Below, piece after piece: positions 27,217 through 35,114 of a stretch of 64,000 bases of DNA. The notes beneath the pieces were generated by a model. The model did not search any database. It saw only the letters and a list, made by a program, of their open reading frames with translations, and was not told the DNA's origin. Origin of the DNA: Candidatus Tepidifontimicrobium thermophilum (lineage in GTDB: Bacteria; Sysuimicrobiota; Sysuimicrobiia; Sysuimicrobiales; Sysuimicrobiaceae); assembly GCA_031296405.1 (NCBI GenBank), contig JAVKKH010000002.1, positions 62,001 through 126,000 on the forward strand, written 5' to 3'. Both the position numbers and the translations under genes were made by a program. Numbering within the stretch: the first letter of the stretch is position 1; each line of letters begins with the position of its first letter.

Positions 27217-28656
27217 GTGGTACCCACCGGACACCGGCCCCTGGGGGAGATCCTCCTCCAGGCCCGTGTCATCAGTCCTCAGCAGCTGGAGCAGGCGGTG
27301 ACCTTCCAGCTGCAGCACGGCATCCGCCTCGGCGAGGCCCTGGTCCGCCTCGGCTTCGCCACGGAGGACGATGTGGCCTGGGCCCTCAGCACCCAGCTGG
27401 GGTTGCCCTACGTACACCTGCGGCCCGACATGGTGGATCCGGAGGCTTTGCAGCTGCTGCCGGTGGACACCCAGCGCCGGCTCGGGGTCCTACCGCTCCT
27501 CGCAGGGCAGGGTGAGCTGGCGGTGGCCCTAGCGGACCCCACGGACCACCGGGTGCTGGCGGAGGTCCAGCGCCTCACGGGGATGCGGCCCTGTGCCGTG
27601 GTGGCCCTGGCCTCCAACATCCGGGAGGTCGTGGATGCACTGGCCGGGGCGCCACCTCCCGCACGGAACGGCGACCTGGCCTTGCGCCTCGTGCTCAGCA
27701 ACGCGGCCCAGAAGGGAGCTACCCACGTGTACGTGGAGCCGCTCCCCGGGAGGGCGGTGCGGGTTCGCTACCGCACCCCAGCGGGCGTGTTCCCCGCGGA
27801 CGGTCCCCAGGTCCCTTGGGAGTCCCTCGCTGCGCTCGCGGATCGCGCGGATCCCCGGGGCGTGCTCGCGTTTGAGGTGGTCCTCGCCGACAGGTCGGTG
27901 GAGGCGGCGCTGCGGCTCGTGCGGACGCGGTGGGGAGCAGGGCTGGCGGGCCCCCTCAGGCCGGTTCCCGCCGACCCGCTCCAGGACGAGGTGGGCCTGC
28001 CGGCGGAGGTGTGGGACTCCGCCCTCCAGGGTCTGCACGCGGGCGGGCTGCTGGCGGTAGCCTGCCCGGAGGCGGGGCTGCGGGCCCGCCTGCTGCGGTC
28101 CCTGGCCGCGCGGGTGGCCTCCCGATGGGGCGGGATCGTGGTCCTGGCTGGGGCCGGTGGGGTTCGCCCGGTCCCGGCCGTGGTGGAAAGCCCCGAAGCC
28201 GACGCCCCCCTGTGGCAGCAGGCGCGTCCGGACGCCCTGGTGGCGGACAGCACGGCGCCCAGCGTCTTGCGCCAGCTACTCCTGGGGTGGTGGCCGGGCC
28301 AGAGGCTCGTCCTGGGCCTGCCGGGTTACCGGGCCCGTCACGTCCACGCCGCTCTGGGTGCGGAAGTGGTGGTGCCCGTTCGCGGGGTCCTGGCCGCCGT
28401 GCCCGTGCCGGCCCTGTGCCGGTGCGCCACGGTGCACCACACCCCACCGGCGTGGCCGACCCCGAAGGTCCCCGCGCGGTGGGCTTCTCCCGGGGGCTGC
28501 GACAGTTGCCGGTACACGGGCTTTTCCGACCAGGCGGTGGCGTACGAGTGGGACCCCGCCCAGGGACAAGGGGTGCCCCTGGAGGCCTCCGCCCGCCGCC
28601 TCGTGGAGCAGCTGCGGGCAGCCCCTGAGTTCCTCGTACCGGTCCTGGAGGGATGA
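27217..28656 (+). CDS. PilB/GspE-like protein lacking a Walker A motif (pseudo-ATPase)
   Basis: 479 residues. Residues 1-150 are a clear MshEN/GspE N-terminal domain (LGEILLQARVISPQQLEQAV; GLPYVHLRP). The rest follows the PilB layout (VLSNAAQKGATHVYVEP equals the usual ASDIHIEP region) and keeps a C-terminal Cys motif (CRCATVHH...CDSCRYTGF). Where the P-loop should be it reads VACPEAGLRARLL, with no GxxxxGK[ST], and the Walker B and His boxes are also gone. It probably cannot hydrolyse ATP; MshEN domains can bind cyclic-di-GMP. GTG start with GGAGGT at 7 bases; stop overlaps pilT (ATGA). Confidence 0.82.
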   Translation: MVPTGHRPLGEILLQARVISPQQLEQAVTFQLQHGIRLGEALVRLGFATEDDVAWALSTQLGLPYVHLRPDMVDPEALQLLPVDTQRRLGVLPLLAGQGELAVALADPTDHRVLAEVQRLTGMRPCAVVALASNIREVVDALAGAPPPARNGDLALRLVLSNAAQKGATHVYVEPLPGRAVRVRYRTPAGVFPADGPQVPWESLAALADRADPRGVLAFEVVLADRSVEAALRLVRTRWGAGLAGPLRPVPADPLQDEVGLPAEVWDSALQGLHAGGLLAVACPEAGLRARLLRSLAARVASRWGGIVVLAGAGGVRPVPAVVESPEADAPLWQQARPDALVADSTAPSVLRQLLLGWWPGQRLVLGLPGYRARHVHAALGAEVVVPVRGVLAAVPVPALCRCATVHHTPPAWPTPKVPARWASPGGCDSCRYTGFSDQAVAYEWDPAQGQGVPLEASARRLVEQLRAAPEFLVPVLEG

Positions 28657-29747
28657 CCTTGGACATCACGGAACTGCTGATCCTGGCAAAGCAGAAGGGC
28701 GCGTCCGACCTTCACCTCACCGTGGGAGTACCGCCCAAGCTCCGCGTGAACGGCGAGCTGGTGGACGTGGAGGGCTGGCCCTCCCTCTCCCGGGAAGACG
28801 TTCACGCCATGGTGTACGACATCCTCACGGACGCCCAGAAGGCCCGCTTTGAGGAACACCTGGACCTGGACTTCTCGGTGGAGCTCGCGAACCTCGGGCG
28901 GTTCCGGGTCAACGTGTTCCTCCAGCGGCTGGGCGAGGGGGCGGTGTTCCGCCTCATCCCCTCGCGCATCAAGACCATCCGGGAGCTCGGCCTGCCGCCG
29001 GTGCTGGAGGACCTAGCCCTGCGGGACCGGGGCCTCATCGTGGTCACCGGCCCGACGGGCTCCGGGAAATCCACCACCCTGGCGGCCATGGTGGACCTCA
29101 TCAACGAGCGCCGTACTGCCCACATCATCACCCTGGAGGACCCCATCGAGTTCGTGCACGCGCACAAGCGCAGCGTCGTCAACCAGCGGGAAGTGGGCGT
29201 GCACGCCCGGTCCTTCGCCGCGGCCCTGCGGTCCGCCCTGCGAGAGGACCCGGACGTGATCCTGGTGGGAGAGATGCGGGATCTGGAGACCATTGCCCTG
29301 GCCCTGACCGCGGCGGAGACGGGCCACCTGGTGCTGAGTACCCTGCACACCAGCGGCGCCGCGCAGACCGTCAACCGCATCATCGACGTGTTCCCCAGCC
29401 ACCAGCAGGAGCAGGTACGGGTGCAGCTGGCCGAGTCCCTGGTGGGCGTGGTCGCGCAGCTCCTGCTGCCCACCGCGGACGGCACCGGCCGCGTGCCTGC
29501 GGTGGAGGTCATGGTGGCCACCCCCGCCATCCGCAACCTGATCCGGGAGAACAAGGTCCACCAGATCCCCTCCGCCATCCAGACGGGGCTGAAGGACGGG
29601 ATGCAGAGCCTGGACCAGAGCCTGCGACACCTGCTGAAGACGGGCCGGATCACCGCGGAGGTGGCCTACCGCTGGGCCGTGGACAAGCACGCCTTCGCCC
29701 GGGAAGCACCCACCGCGGCTTTGGCCTCCGCGTGGGGCACGCCGTGA
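28653..29747 (+). CDS. pilT: Type IV pilus retraction ATPase PilT
   Basis: 364-residue PilT. ASDLHLTVG and PKLRVNGEL (N-terminal PAS-like part), Walker A GPTGSGKST with Lys139, Asp box TLEDPIEF, Walker B ILVGEMRDLETIALAL, and the His box TGHLVLSTLHT are all intact. Retracts type IV pili or similar filaments by depolymerising pilin. Overlaps the pseudo-PilB gene upstream (ATGA) and the second PilT gene downstream (GTGA). Confidence 0.95.
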   Translation: MTLDITELLILAKQKGASDLHLTVGVPPKLRVNGELVDVEGWPSLSREDVHAMVYDILTDAQKARFEEHLDLDFSVELANLGRFRVNVFLQRLGEGAVFRLIPSRIKTIRELGLPPVLEDLALRDRGLIVVTGPTGSGKSTTLAAMVDLINERRTAHIITLEDPIEFVHAHKRSVVNQREVGVHARSFAAALRSALREDPDVILVGEMRDLETIALALTAAETGHLVLSTLHTSGAAQTVNRIIDVFPSHQQEQVRVQLAESLVGVVAQLLLPTADGTGRVPAVEVMVATPAIRNLIRENKVHQIPSAIQTGLKDGMQSLDQSLRHLLKTGRITAEVAYRWAVDKHAFAREAPTAALASAWGTP

Positions 29748-30829
29748 GCGCGGCGGCCCCTACCGAACTCCGGGCTGCGGACCTGCTGCGGGGCATGGGC
29801 GAGCGGGACGCCAGCGACCTTTACGTGAAGGTGGGGTCCCCGCCCGCGTACCGGGTCCACGGCCGGCTGCAGCCCCTGGAGGTCCCCAAGGTCAGCCCCG
29901 CGGCGGTCGAAGCCCTGGTACGGGAGATCCTGGACGCGGACCAGCAGGAGCAGCTGCGCCGGGAGCACAGCGTGGACTTGGCGTACAGCCTGCCCGGCGT
30001 GGGCCGGTTCCGGGTCAACGTGTACCGGCAGCGGGGGACCTTAGCCCTCGTGGCGCGAAGGGTCCGCACGGACATCCCGTCCTTCGAAGACCTAGGGCTT
30101 CCGGAGGTCCTGAAGGACCTGGTCCTGCGCAGGCGGGGGCTGGTACTGGTCACAGGCCCCACGGGCTCCGGAAAGTCCACCACCCTGGCGGCCATGATCG
30201 ACCACCGGAACACCCACGAGGACGGCCACATCGTGACCATCGAGGACCCCATCGAGTTCCTGCACCCCGACAAGCGCAGCCTCGTCAGCCAGCGGGAAGT
30301 GGCCACGGACACCCCTTCCTTCCACCACGCCCTGCGTGCCGCGCTCCGGCAGGCGCCGGACGTCCTCCTCATCGGGGAGATGCGGGATCGGGAGTCCGCG
30401 GACGCGGCCCTGTACTTTGCGGAGACCGGTCACCTGGTGCTCAGCACCCTGCACACCATGAACGCGGCCCAGGCGCTGGAACGGCTGCTGGCCTTCTTCC
30501 CGCCCGACCACACCCAGGAGATCCTGCACAGGCTGTCCATCACCCTGGAGGGCATCGTCTCCCAGCGGCTGGTCCCCCGGGCTGACGGGAACGGTCGGGT
30601 GGCCGCGCTGGAGGTCCTGGTGGCCACCCCCAGGATCCGGGAGCTGGTGCGGAGGGGCGACGTGGGCGCCGTCAAGCAGGCCATCCAGGCAGGCGCCCAG
30701 GAAGGGATGCAAACCTTCGACCAAGCTCTGTACGAGCTGGTCCAGCGCGGGCTCGTGACCGTCGAGGAGGCGCTGCGGCACGCGGACTCGCCCAACGACC
30801 TGAGGCTGCGGATCCGAGGCTTAGCCTGA
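29744..30829 (+). CDS. Second PilT/PilU-like pilus ATPase
   Basis: 361 residues; ASDLYVKVGSPPAYRVHGRL, Walker A GPTGSGKST with Lys144, TIEDPIEFLH, Walker B LLIGEMRDRESADAAL and the His box TGHLVLSTLHT are intact. Diverged from the neighbour most strongly in the N-terminal domain; PilU-like accessory motors have this layout. GTG 29744 overlaps the previous stop; a GTG 12 bases upstream is also in frame. No pilin, PilC platform or canonical PilB is in the window. Confidence 0.92.
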   Translation: MSAAAPTELRAADLLRGMGERDASDLYVKVGSPPAYRVHGRLQPLEVPKVSPAAVEALVREILDADQQEQLRREHSVDLAYSLPGVGRFRVNVYRQRGTLALVARRVRTDIPSFEDLGLPEVLKDLVLRRRGLVLVTGPTGSGKSTTLAAMIDHRNTHEDGHIVTIEDPIEFLHPDKRSLVSQREVATDTPSFHHALRAALRQAPDVLLIGEMRDRESADAALYFAETGHLVLSTLHTMNAAQALERLLAFFPPDHTQEILHRLSITLEGIVSQRLVPRADGNGRVAALEVLVATPRIRELVRRGDVGAVKQAIQAGAQEGMQTFDQALYELVQRGLVTVEEALRHADSPNDLRLRIRGLA

Positions 30830-30865
30830 TTGGCTCTATGGATTTGACCTCTGCTCCCCTGAGCC

Positions 30866-31160
30866 GAGCCCGTGCCCGTCCTCTTGTGGGCTCTGGCCGA
30901 GCCCCAGAAGCTGAGCCCGAGAGGTCGTGACTGCATCAGCGGCCCGCTGAACGAGCGGGCGGTGCCTGCGCCCTCGCTTACGTAGGCTCCGGGCCACGGA
31001 TCTTCCCAGCTCCTCCCGTACACCACCTTGGCAGGGGCTGCACCACAGCCACCGTGACCCCTTCGACCGCGTCCTCGCGACCCAGTCCGTCCTCCGGGGC
31101 CTCCCGGGGGTCTCCAACCACGCCGTTTTCGGCGGCCTGGGCGTCCCGCGCCTGTGGTGG
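30866..31160 (+). pseudogene. Decayed VapC-type PIN-domain toxin
   Basis: Two frames together resemble a VapC protein. From 30866 the frame reads PVLLWALAEPQKLSP...ISGPLNERAV and stops at TAG 30983; from about 31035 another frame reads HHSHRDPFDRVLATQSVLRG then GVPRLWW, the usual VapC C-terminus. The N-terminal DTH catalytic start, the SLWE region and the final TRD/ND acidic residue (here NH) are lost, and there are a stop and a frameshift. No intact antitoxin is adjacent. The GCCCGCT/AGCGGGC inverted repeat at about 30944 lies inside the remnant. Confidence 0.65.
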
Positions 31161-31229
31161 CAAGCATGTGACCGGACTGTGACGCGGACGCTCCACCTTA
31201 ACGGCGAAGCCCGAGGAGGTGGTGGCCAG

Positions 31230-31697
31230 ATGCGCACGCTTGTCTGGACCGCGGCTTTGGTCCTTTGCCTGGGAGCCGTGGTGTGGGCAGACCCAGCAGG
31301 AGAGCCAGGAGGTGGAGTGGGCGAGGAGGCCCTGAGGTTCTACCAGCAGGGAGTGGAGTACTCCCGCCGCCAGCAGTGGGACCAGGCGGTCCGCGCCTAT
31401 CTGCAGGCGGTCCGGCTTGACCCCCGGTTCGTTGAGGCGTGGACGAACCTGGGGTACGCGTACCGCAAGCTCCGTAACTACGCGCGCTCTGTAGAGGCGT
31501 ACCGCCGCGCCTTGAGCGTCCGGCCCGACTACGCGCCCGCCCACGACTACCTGGCCCGGACGTACCTGGCCATGGGGGACCGCCAGAAGGCCACGGAGCA
31601 CTATGAGATCCTCCGCCGCCTGGACCCTCAGTTGGCCGACCGCCTCCTTCGGGCCATCCAGGCCAACGACCCGGACCTGGAGAGTTCCGTGTACTGA
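31230..31697 (+). CDS. Secreted TPR-repeat protein
   Basis: 155 residues. MRTLVWTAALVLCLGAVVWA is a signal peptide; three TPR units follow (about 36-69 YQQGVEYSRRQQWDQAVRAY, 70-103 WTNLGYAYRKLRNYARSVEAY, 104-137 HDYLARTYLAMGDRQKATEHY). Likely an extracytoplasmic protein-interaction scaffold. AGGAGG is about 9 bases before the ATG. It follows the pilus motor genes and the toxin remnant, so a role in pilus assembly is possible but unsupported. Confidence 0.85.
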   Translation: MRTLVWTAALVLCLGAVVWADPAGEPGGGVGEEALRFYQQGVEYSRRQQWDQAVRAYLQAVRLDPRFVEAWTNLGYAYRKLRNYARSVEAYRRALSVRPDYAPAHDYLARTYLAMGDRQKATEHYEILRRLDPQLADRLLRAIQANDPDLESSVY

Positions 31698-31702
31698 ACC
31701 CG

Positions 31703-32086
31703 GTGGGAAGGGACCTCGGCCTCCTGCTGGTCCGCGTGGCTCTAGTCGCCACATTCATACCCTACGGGTACGCGAAGTGGGCCGGGGGCATGGATCGCTT
31801 CGTGGGTCTGCTCATCGCTACGGGGTTCCCGGCCCCTGAGGCGCTGGCGCGCGCGGTGGCCGCGCTGGAGCTGGGAGGCGGAGTGCTGCTCCTGCTGGGG
31901 CTTGGGACCCGCCTAGTGGCGGCCCTGCTGGCCGCGGAGATGGCGGTGGCCATCCTGCGGGTGCTCTGGCCCCGCGGCTACCTGGGTGGCTTTGTCCTCG
32001 AGACGGTACTCTTGCTGTGTGCCCTCGCCCTGGTGGTGGCGGGAGGAGGCCGCTGGTCCCTCGGGTCCGGCCCCCTCTCCCGTTGA
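31703..32086 (+). CDS. DoxX-family membrane protein
   Basis: 127 residues with four hydrophobic segments (LGLLLVRVALVATFIPYGYAKW; ALARAVAALELGGGVLLLLGL; VAALLAAEMAVAILRVLW; ETVLLLCALALVVAGG). The GYAKW and ELGGG elements fit DoxX/DoxD-like proteins linked to redox or terminal-oxidase functions. GTG start 5 bases after the TPR gene stop, so co-transcription is likely. Confidence 0.83.
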   Translation: MGRDLGLLLVRVALVATFIPYGYAKWAGGMDRFVGLLIATGFPAPEALARAVAALELGGGVLLLLGLGTRLVAALLAAEMAVAILRVLWPRGYLGGFVLETVLLLCALALVVAGGGRWSLGSGPLSR

Positions 32087-32191
32087 AGAGCGTCCACACT
32101 CGGCAAACCACCTCTGCTACCTTCCCGTAGCTCGCGGGCGTCGCGGGTACTAGAATCGTGCCGAAAGAGCTTCGCGGGGAGGCGCGTGACC

Positions 32192-32611
32192 ATGGAGGAA
32201 CGCCGCCTAGGAGGATTCCACGAGGAGCTTGCGGAAGAAGAGTTCGACGAACAGGGCGACCTGTCGTTGACGACGGACGAGGAGGCGGAGGACATGTACG
32301 GCGAGATGGAAGCGCCCGTGACGCCGGCGCCTGCGGAGCCTACACCCGCGGCGCCCGCGCCTGCGGCACCCAAGCGCCGGCCAGCGGCCCGCAAGCCCGC
32401 GAAGAAAGCCGCCCGGCCGGCCCGGAAGGCTGCCGCCAAAAAGCCTGCCCGTAAGCCCGCGCGCAAGACCGCGGCGAAAAAGGCCGCGCCCCGCCGGGCT
32501 GCGCGGAAGGCGGCCACGGCCCGTAAGACGGCTCCGCGGCGTACGGCCCGCCGCCCGGCGACGAAGCGCGGGGCCACGCGGCGCGGTTCCCGTCGGGGGG
32601 GCCGCCGGTAA
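32192..32611 (+). CDS. Histone H1-like Lys/Ala/Arg-rich basic protein
   Basis: 139 residues of two opposite halves: an acidic N-terminal 45 residues (HEELAEEEFDEQGD, EEAEDMYGEME), a Pro/Ala linker, and a strongly basic tail from residue 60 of AKKAA, RKPAR and RRAARK repeats. Such tails bind and compact DNA in bacterial histone H1-like proteins (Hc1, AlgP, HU C-terminal tails). GGGGAGG stands 9 bases before the ATG; TAGAAT at 32151 may be a -10 element. An intrinsic terminator follows. Confidence 0.8.
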   Translation: MEERRLGGFHEELAEEEFDEQGDLSLTTDEEAEDMYGEMEAPVTPAPAEPTPAAPAPAAPKRRPAARKPAKKAARPARKAAAKKPARKPARKTAAKKAAPRRAARKAATARKTAPRRTARRPATKRGATRRGSRRGGRR

Positions 32612-32702
32612 GGCCTTTTCCGGCACAGGCGTGACCCGCCCGGACAGGTCCGTGGTCTAGGCGGCACGCCCGGACCGGTGTCCAGGCGACCGACGCAGGA
32701 GG

Positions 32703-32730
32703 CCGCCCGGAGGGCGGTCTTCTGTCTTTT
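32703..32730 (+). terminator. Rho-independent terminator after the histone-like gene
   Basis: Stem CCGCCC/GGGCGG (32703-32708, 32712-32717) with a GGA loop followed by TCTTCTGTCTTTT. It lies 90 bases past the basic-protein stop and directly before the next gene. Confidence 0.75.
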
Positions 32731-32734
32731 GACG

Positions 32735-33508
32735 GTGACGTACTTCGACTGCGTGGGGTTCCAGCTCCAGCGAGGCTCGGACCTCGAGGCCCTCGCCGAG
32801 CAAGCGGCGCGGCTGGGCCAGCCTCTCGCCACGGAGCCGGGATTCGGCCTGCGGCGGTGGCAGGTGGGGGACGGGGTGGAGCTCTGGGCGGAGCTGGGGC
32901 CCGCCGGGCAGCCCCTGGGGCTGCTCCCCTTTTTTGAGACCGGCGTCCGTCACCGGGCTGCGGTCGTCGCTGTCGGCCATGACCCTCAAAACCCCGAGGA
33001 AGGGTGGGGGGAGGTGTGGCTGGACCCCACGGACCCCGCAGAGCCGTACAGCGGCCGGTTCCCCCTGGTTTGCGACCTCGTGGACTTCCTGTGCGTGGTG
33101 CAACACCTAGCTCCCCTGCCGGCCTTCGTGGACCTGGAGCTGGTGTGCTTCGCGGACGCGGTCGTGGGCTTCCGGGACATCCTGGACTGGGGCGAGAGCC
33201 AGCACGCCACGGGGTTCCGCCTGCCTCCCCGCACCTTCGCAAGCACGTGGCACACCAGCCTGGACGAGGGTGCCGACCGGGACAGACCCGAGGCCACCGC
33301 GTGGATCGCGGGCACCGTAGAGCGCGTGGAGCGCCGCACCAACCCGCTGACCCACCGGCGCTTCGTCAGCCTACAGGTAGACGTGGGAGGCGTCGTGGTG
33401 GACCTTGTGGCGCCAGAGGACCTCGCCGGCGGACTCGAGCCGGGGTGGCTGGTCCAGGCCGGGGCGTGGATCCTCGCCCGCATTCCCGGCCTGGAGCGGC
33501 CTGGGTAG
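32735..33508 (+). CDS. Conserved hypothetical protein
   Basis: 257 residues, no recognised family. Rich in Trp and acidic residues (RRWQVGDGVELWAELG, GEVWLDPTDPAEPYSGRFPLVCDLVDFL), with a C-terminal beta-rich segment (AWIAGTVERVERRTNPLTHRRFVSLQV) that looks like an OB-like strand set. No signal or membrane segment. The GTG at 32735 follows the terminator directly and lacks a ribosome binding site, so it may be leaderless or begin at TTG 32729; a GTG at 32678 would read through the terminator. Function unknown. Confidence 0.65.
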   Translation: MTYFDCVGFQLQRGSDLEALAEQAARLGQPLATEPGFGLRRWQVGDGVELWAELGPAGQPLGLLPFFETGVRHRAAVVAVGHDPQNPEEGWGEVWLDPTDPAEPYSGRFPLVCDLVDFLCVVQHLAPLPAFVDLELVCFADAVVGFRDILDWGESQHATGFRLPPRTFASTWHTSLDEGADRDRPEATAWIAGTVERVERRTNPLTHRRFVSLQVDVGGVVVDLVAPEDLAGGLEPGWLVQAGAWILARIPGLERPG

Positions 33509-33534
33509 GCTACGGCCTCCGGCGTCGGGCCTGT

Positions 33535-34176
33535 TCAGCTACCAAACAGGGCAGCCTCGTCAGCCCTGCGGTAGGCGTGGATCTCGTCCTCCCGGAACCA
33601 GAGCCGGACCTCGTACTCCGCCTCTTCCAGGGTCCCCGACGCGTGGACCAGGTTACGTACCGGCCGCTGCTCGAGGTTCGCGAGGGTGGGCGAGTCGGTG
33701 CTCCAGTCTCCTCGGATGGTGCCCGGGTCTGCGAACACGGGCAGGGTCTGCCCCACCAGCTTCCGAACCGCACTCACCGCGTGGACACCCTCCACCACCG
33801 CCGCCACCACGGGGCCGGACGCCATGAAGTCCACAAGCCACTCCCGCACCCGGCGGCCCACCTCCACGGGGTCCTCGGTGCCCATCCTCTCCCGGACGTC
33901 CAGCCCGTACGCCTCGAAGGCCTCCTTGGTCTTGCCTCCGATGGTGCGGAGGAACGTTTCGTCCGCGGGGTAGTGGCGCTCCAGAAGCTCCCGAGGCGCC
34001 CGCACCATCTTCAGGGCCACCAGTTTCAGCCCGGCCCGCTCGAACCGCGCCAGGATCTCCCCCACCAAGCCCCGCTGGACCCCGTCTGGTTTGACCAACA
34101 CCAGGGTCCGCTCCCTCCTCGGGTCGCGCAACTCCCTCACCTCCGCCGAAGAAAGCCCGGTCGATTCTACGGTCAC
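33535..34176 (-). CDS. ndk: Nucleoside diphosphate kinase, long form
   Basis: 213 residues; ordinary NDKs have 130-150. RTLVLVKPDGVQRGLVGEIL and FERAGLKLVALKMVR are canonical, then a roughly 35-residue insertion follows LLERHY before FMASGPVVAAVVEG. GTIRGDW is kept, a second insertion (STDSPTLANLEQRPV) precedes the catalytic His178 in RNLVHASGT (usual NHGSDS), and a C-terminal tail is added. Transfers phosphate from ATP to NDPs. GTG overlaps the stop of endonuclease III (GTGA). Confidence 0.88.
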   Translation of the reverse strand: MTVESTGLSSAEVRELRDPRRERTLVLVKPDGVQRGLVGEILARFERAGLKLVALKMVRAPRELLERHYPADETFLRTIGGKTKEAFEAYGLDVRERMGTEDPVEVGRRVREWLVDFMASGPVVAAVVEGVHAVSAVRKLVGQTLPVFADPGTIRGDWSTDSPTLANLEQRPVRNLVHASGTLEEAEYEVRLWFREDEIHAYRRADEAALFGS

Positions 34177-34964
34177 GGGCCGTAGGCCGCCTGCCGGCCC
34201 CTGCGGCCCCGTCGCGCAGCGCCCCTGGCAGGGGACGCCATCCAGGGCGGGAAGCCTCCGTAGGGCGCGGACGGACACAGCTGCCGCAGGGGGCAGGCGG
34301 GGCAGCGGGGATCCCGGGCCGTGCAGACCTCACGGCCGAAGTAGATGAGCCGCAGGGAAAAACGGGACCACTCGTCCGGGGGGACCAGCCGCACCAGGTC
34401 CCGCTCGATGGCCTCCGGGTCCACCTCCGCAGTCAGGCCGAGCCGCCGGCTCAACCGGGTCACGTGGGTGTCCACCACGATCCCGGTTCCGTCGGGACGG
34501 CTCCGGGTGTGGGGCCACCCAGGCCAGCGCTCGATCTCGGCGGCTGCGAACAGCACGTTGGCGGTCTTGCGGCCTACCCCCGGGAGCCGTACCAGGGCCT
34601 CCATGTCCGGGGGGACCTCCCCTCCGTGCTCGGCAACCAGCCTGCGGCTGCACTCCACGATGGCCCGGGCCTTCTGTCGAAAGAACCCGGTGGGCCGGAT
34701 GAGCTCCTCCACGGCCGCCAGCTCCGCTTGGGCGAGGGCCTGCGGACCTGGGAACCGGCGGAACAGCTCGGGAGTCACGCGGTTGACGGTCTCGTCGGTG
34801 CACTGAGCCGAAAGGATGGTGGCGACCAAAAGTTCGAAGGCAGACCGGTGCGCCAGCGGGATCTGGGGGTCCGGGTAGCGAGCCTTGAGGGCTTTCAGGA
34901 TCCCCTGGACCCGGCGTCGCCGCCTCGCTTCCGACTCCTGGGGAGCAGCCGTCCGTACAGGCAT
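34173..34964 (-). CDS. nth: Endonuclease III
   Basis: 263-residue DNA glycosylase/AP lyase of base-excision repair. The helix-hairpin-helix LPGVGRKTANVLF contains the catalytic Lys, the catalytic Asp is in VVDTHVTRLSRRLGL, and the [4Fe-4S] cluster is C-x6-C-x2-C-x5-C (CTARDPRCPACPLRQLC). A 12-residue insertion (ERWPGWPHTRSRPDG) between HhH and Asp and a basic C-terminal tail make it somewhat long. Transcribed with ndk. Confidence 0.95.
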   Translation of the reverse strand: MPVRTAAPQESEARRRRRVQGILKALKARYPDPQIPLAHRSAFELLVATILSAQCTDETVNRVTPELFRRFPGPQALAQAELAAVEELIRPTGFFRQKARAIVECSRRLVAEHGGEVPPDMEALVRLPGVGRKTANVLFAAAEIERWPGWPHTRSRPDGTGIVVDTHVTRLSRRLGLTAEVDPEAIERDLVRLVPPDEWSRFSLRLIYFGREVCTARDPRCPACPLRQLCPSAPYGGFPPWMASPARGAARRGRRGRQAAYGP

Positions 34965-35114
34965 GGACGTGAGGAGAGTTCGACCGCCGTCCCCCGGTCC
35001 CTGCGGGGCGGTGCAGGAGAAGGGCCCGCCACAGCGCGTAATAAAATCGAGCAGAACACGCGGTCGGACGCACGCGTTTGTGGCCTACCGCTGTTCGACC
35101 CGGGAGGTGAGGCG

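Noticed and set aside
30938-30960. GCCCGCT/AGCGGGC hairpin as terminator or cyclic-di-GMP riboswitch
   Set aside because: No U-tract and no conserved aptamer bases; it lies within the VapC remnant.
34464-35114. Long N-terminal extension of the nitrilase-like protein
   Set aside because: It is the antisense of endonuclease III; GGGAGGTGAG marks the GTG at 35115.
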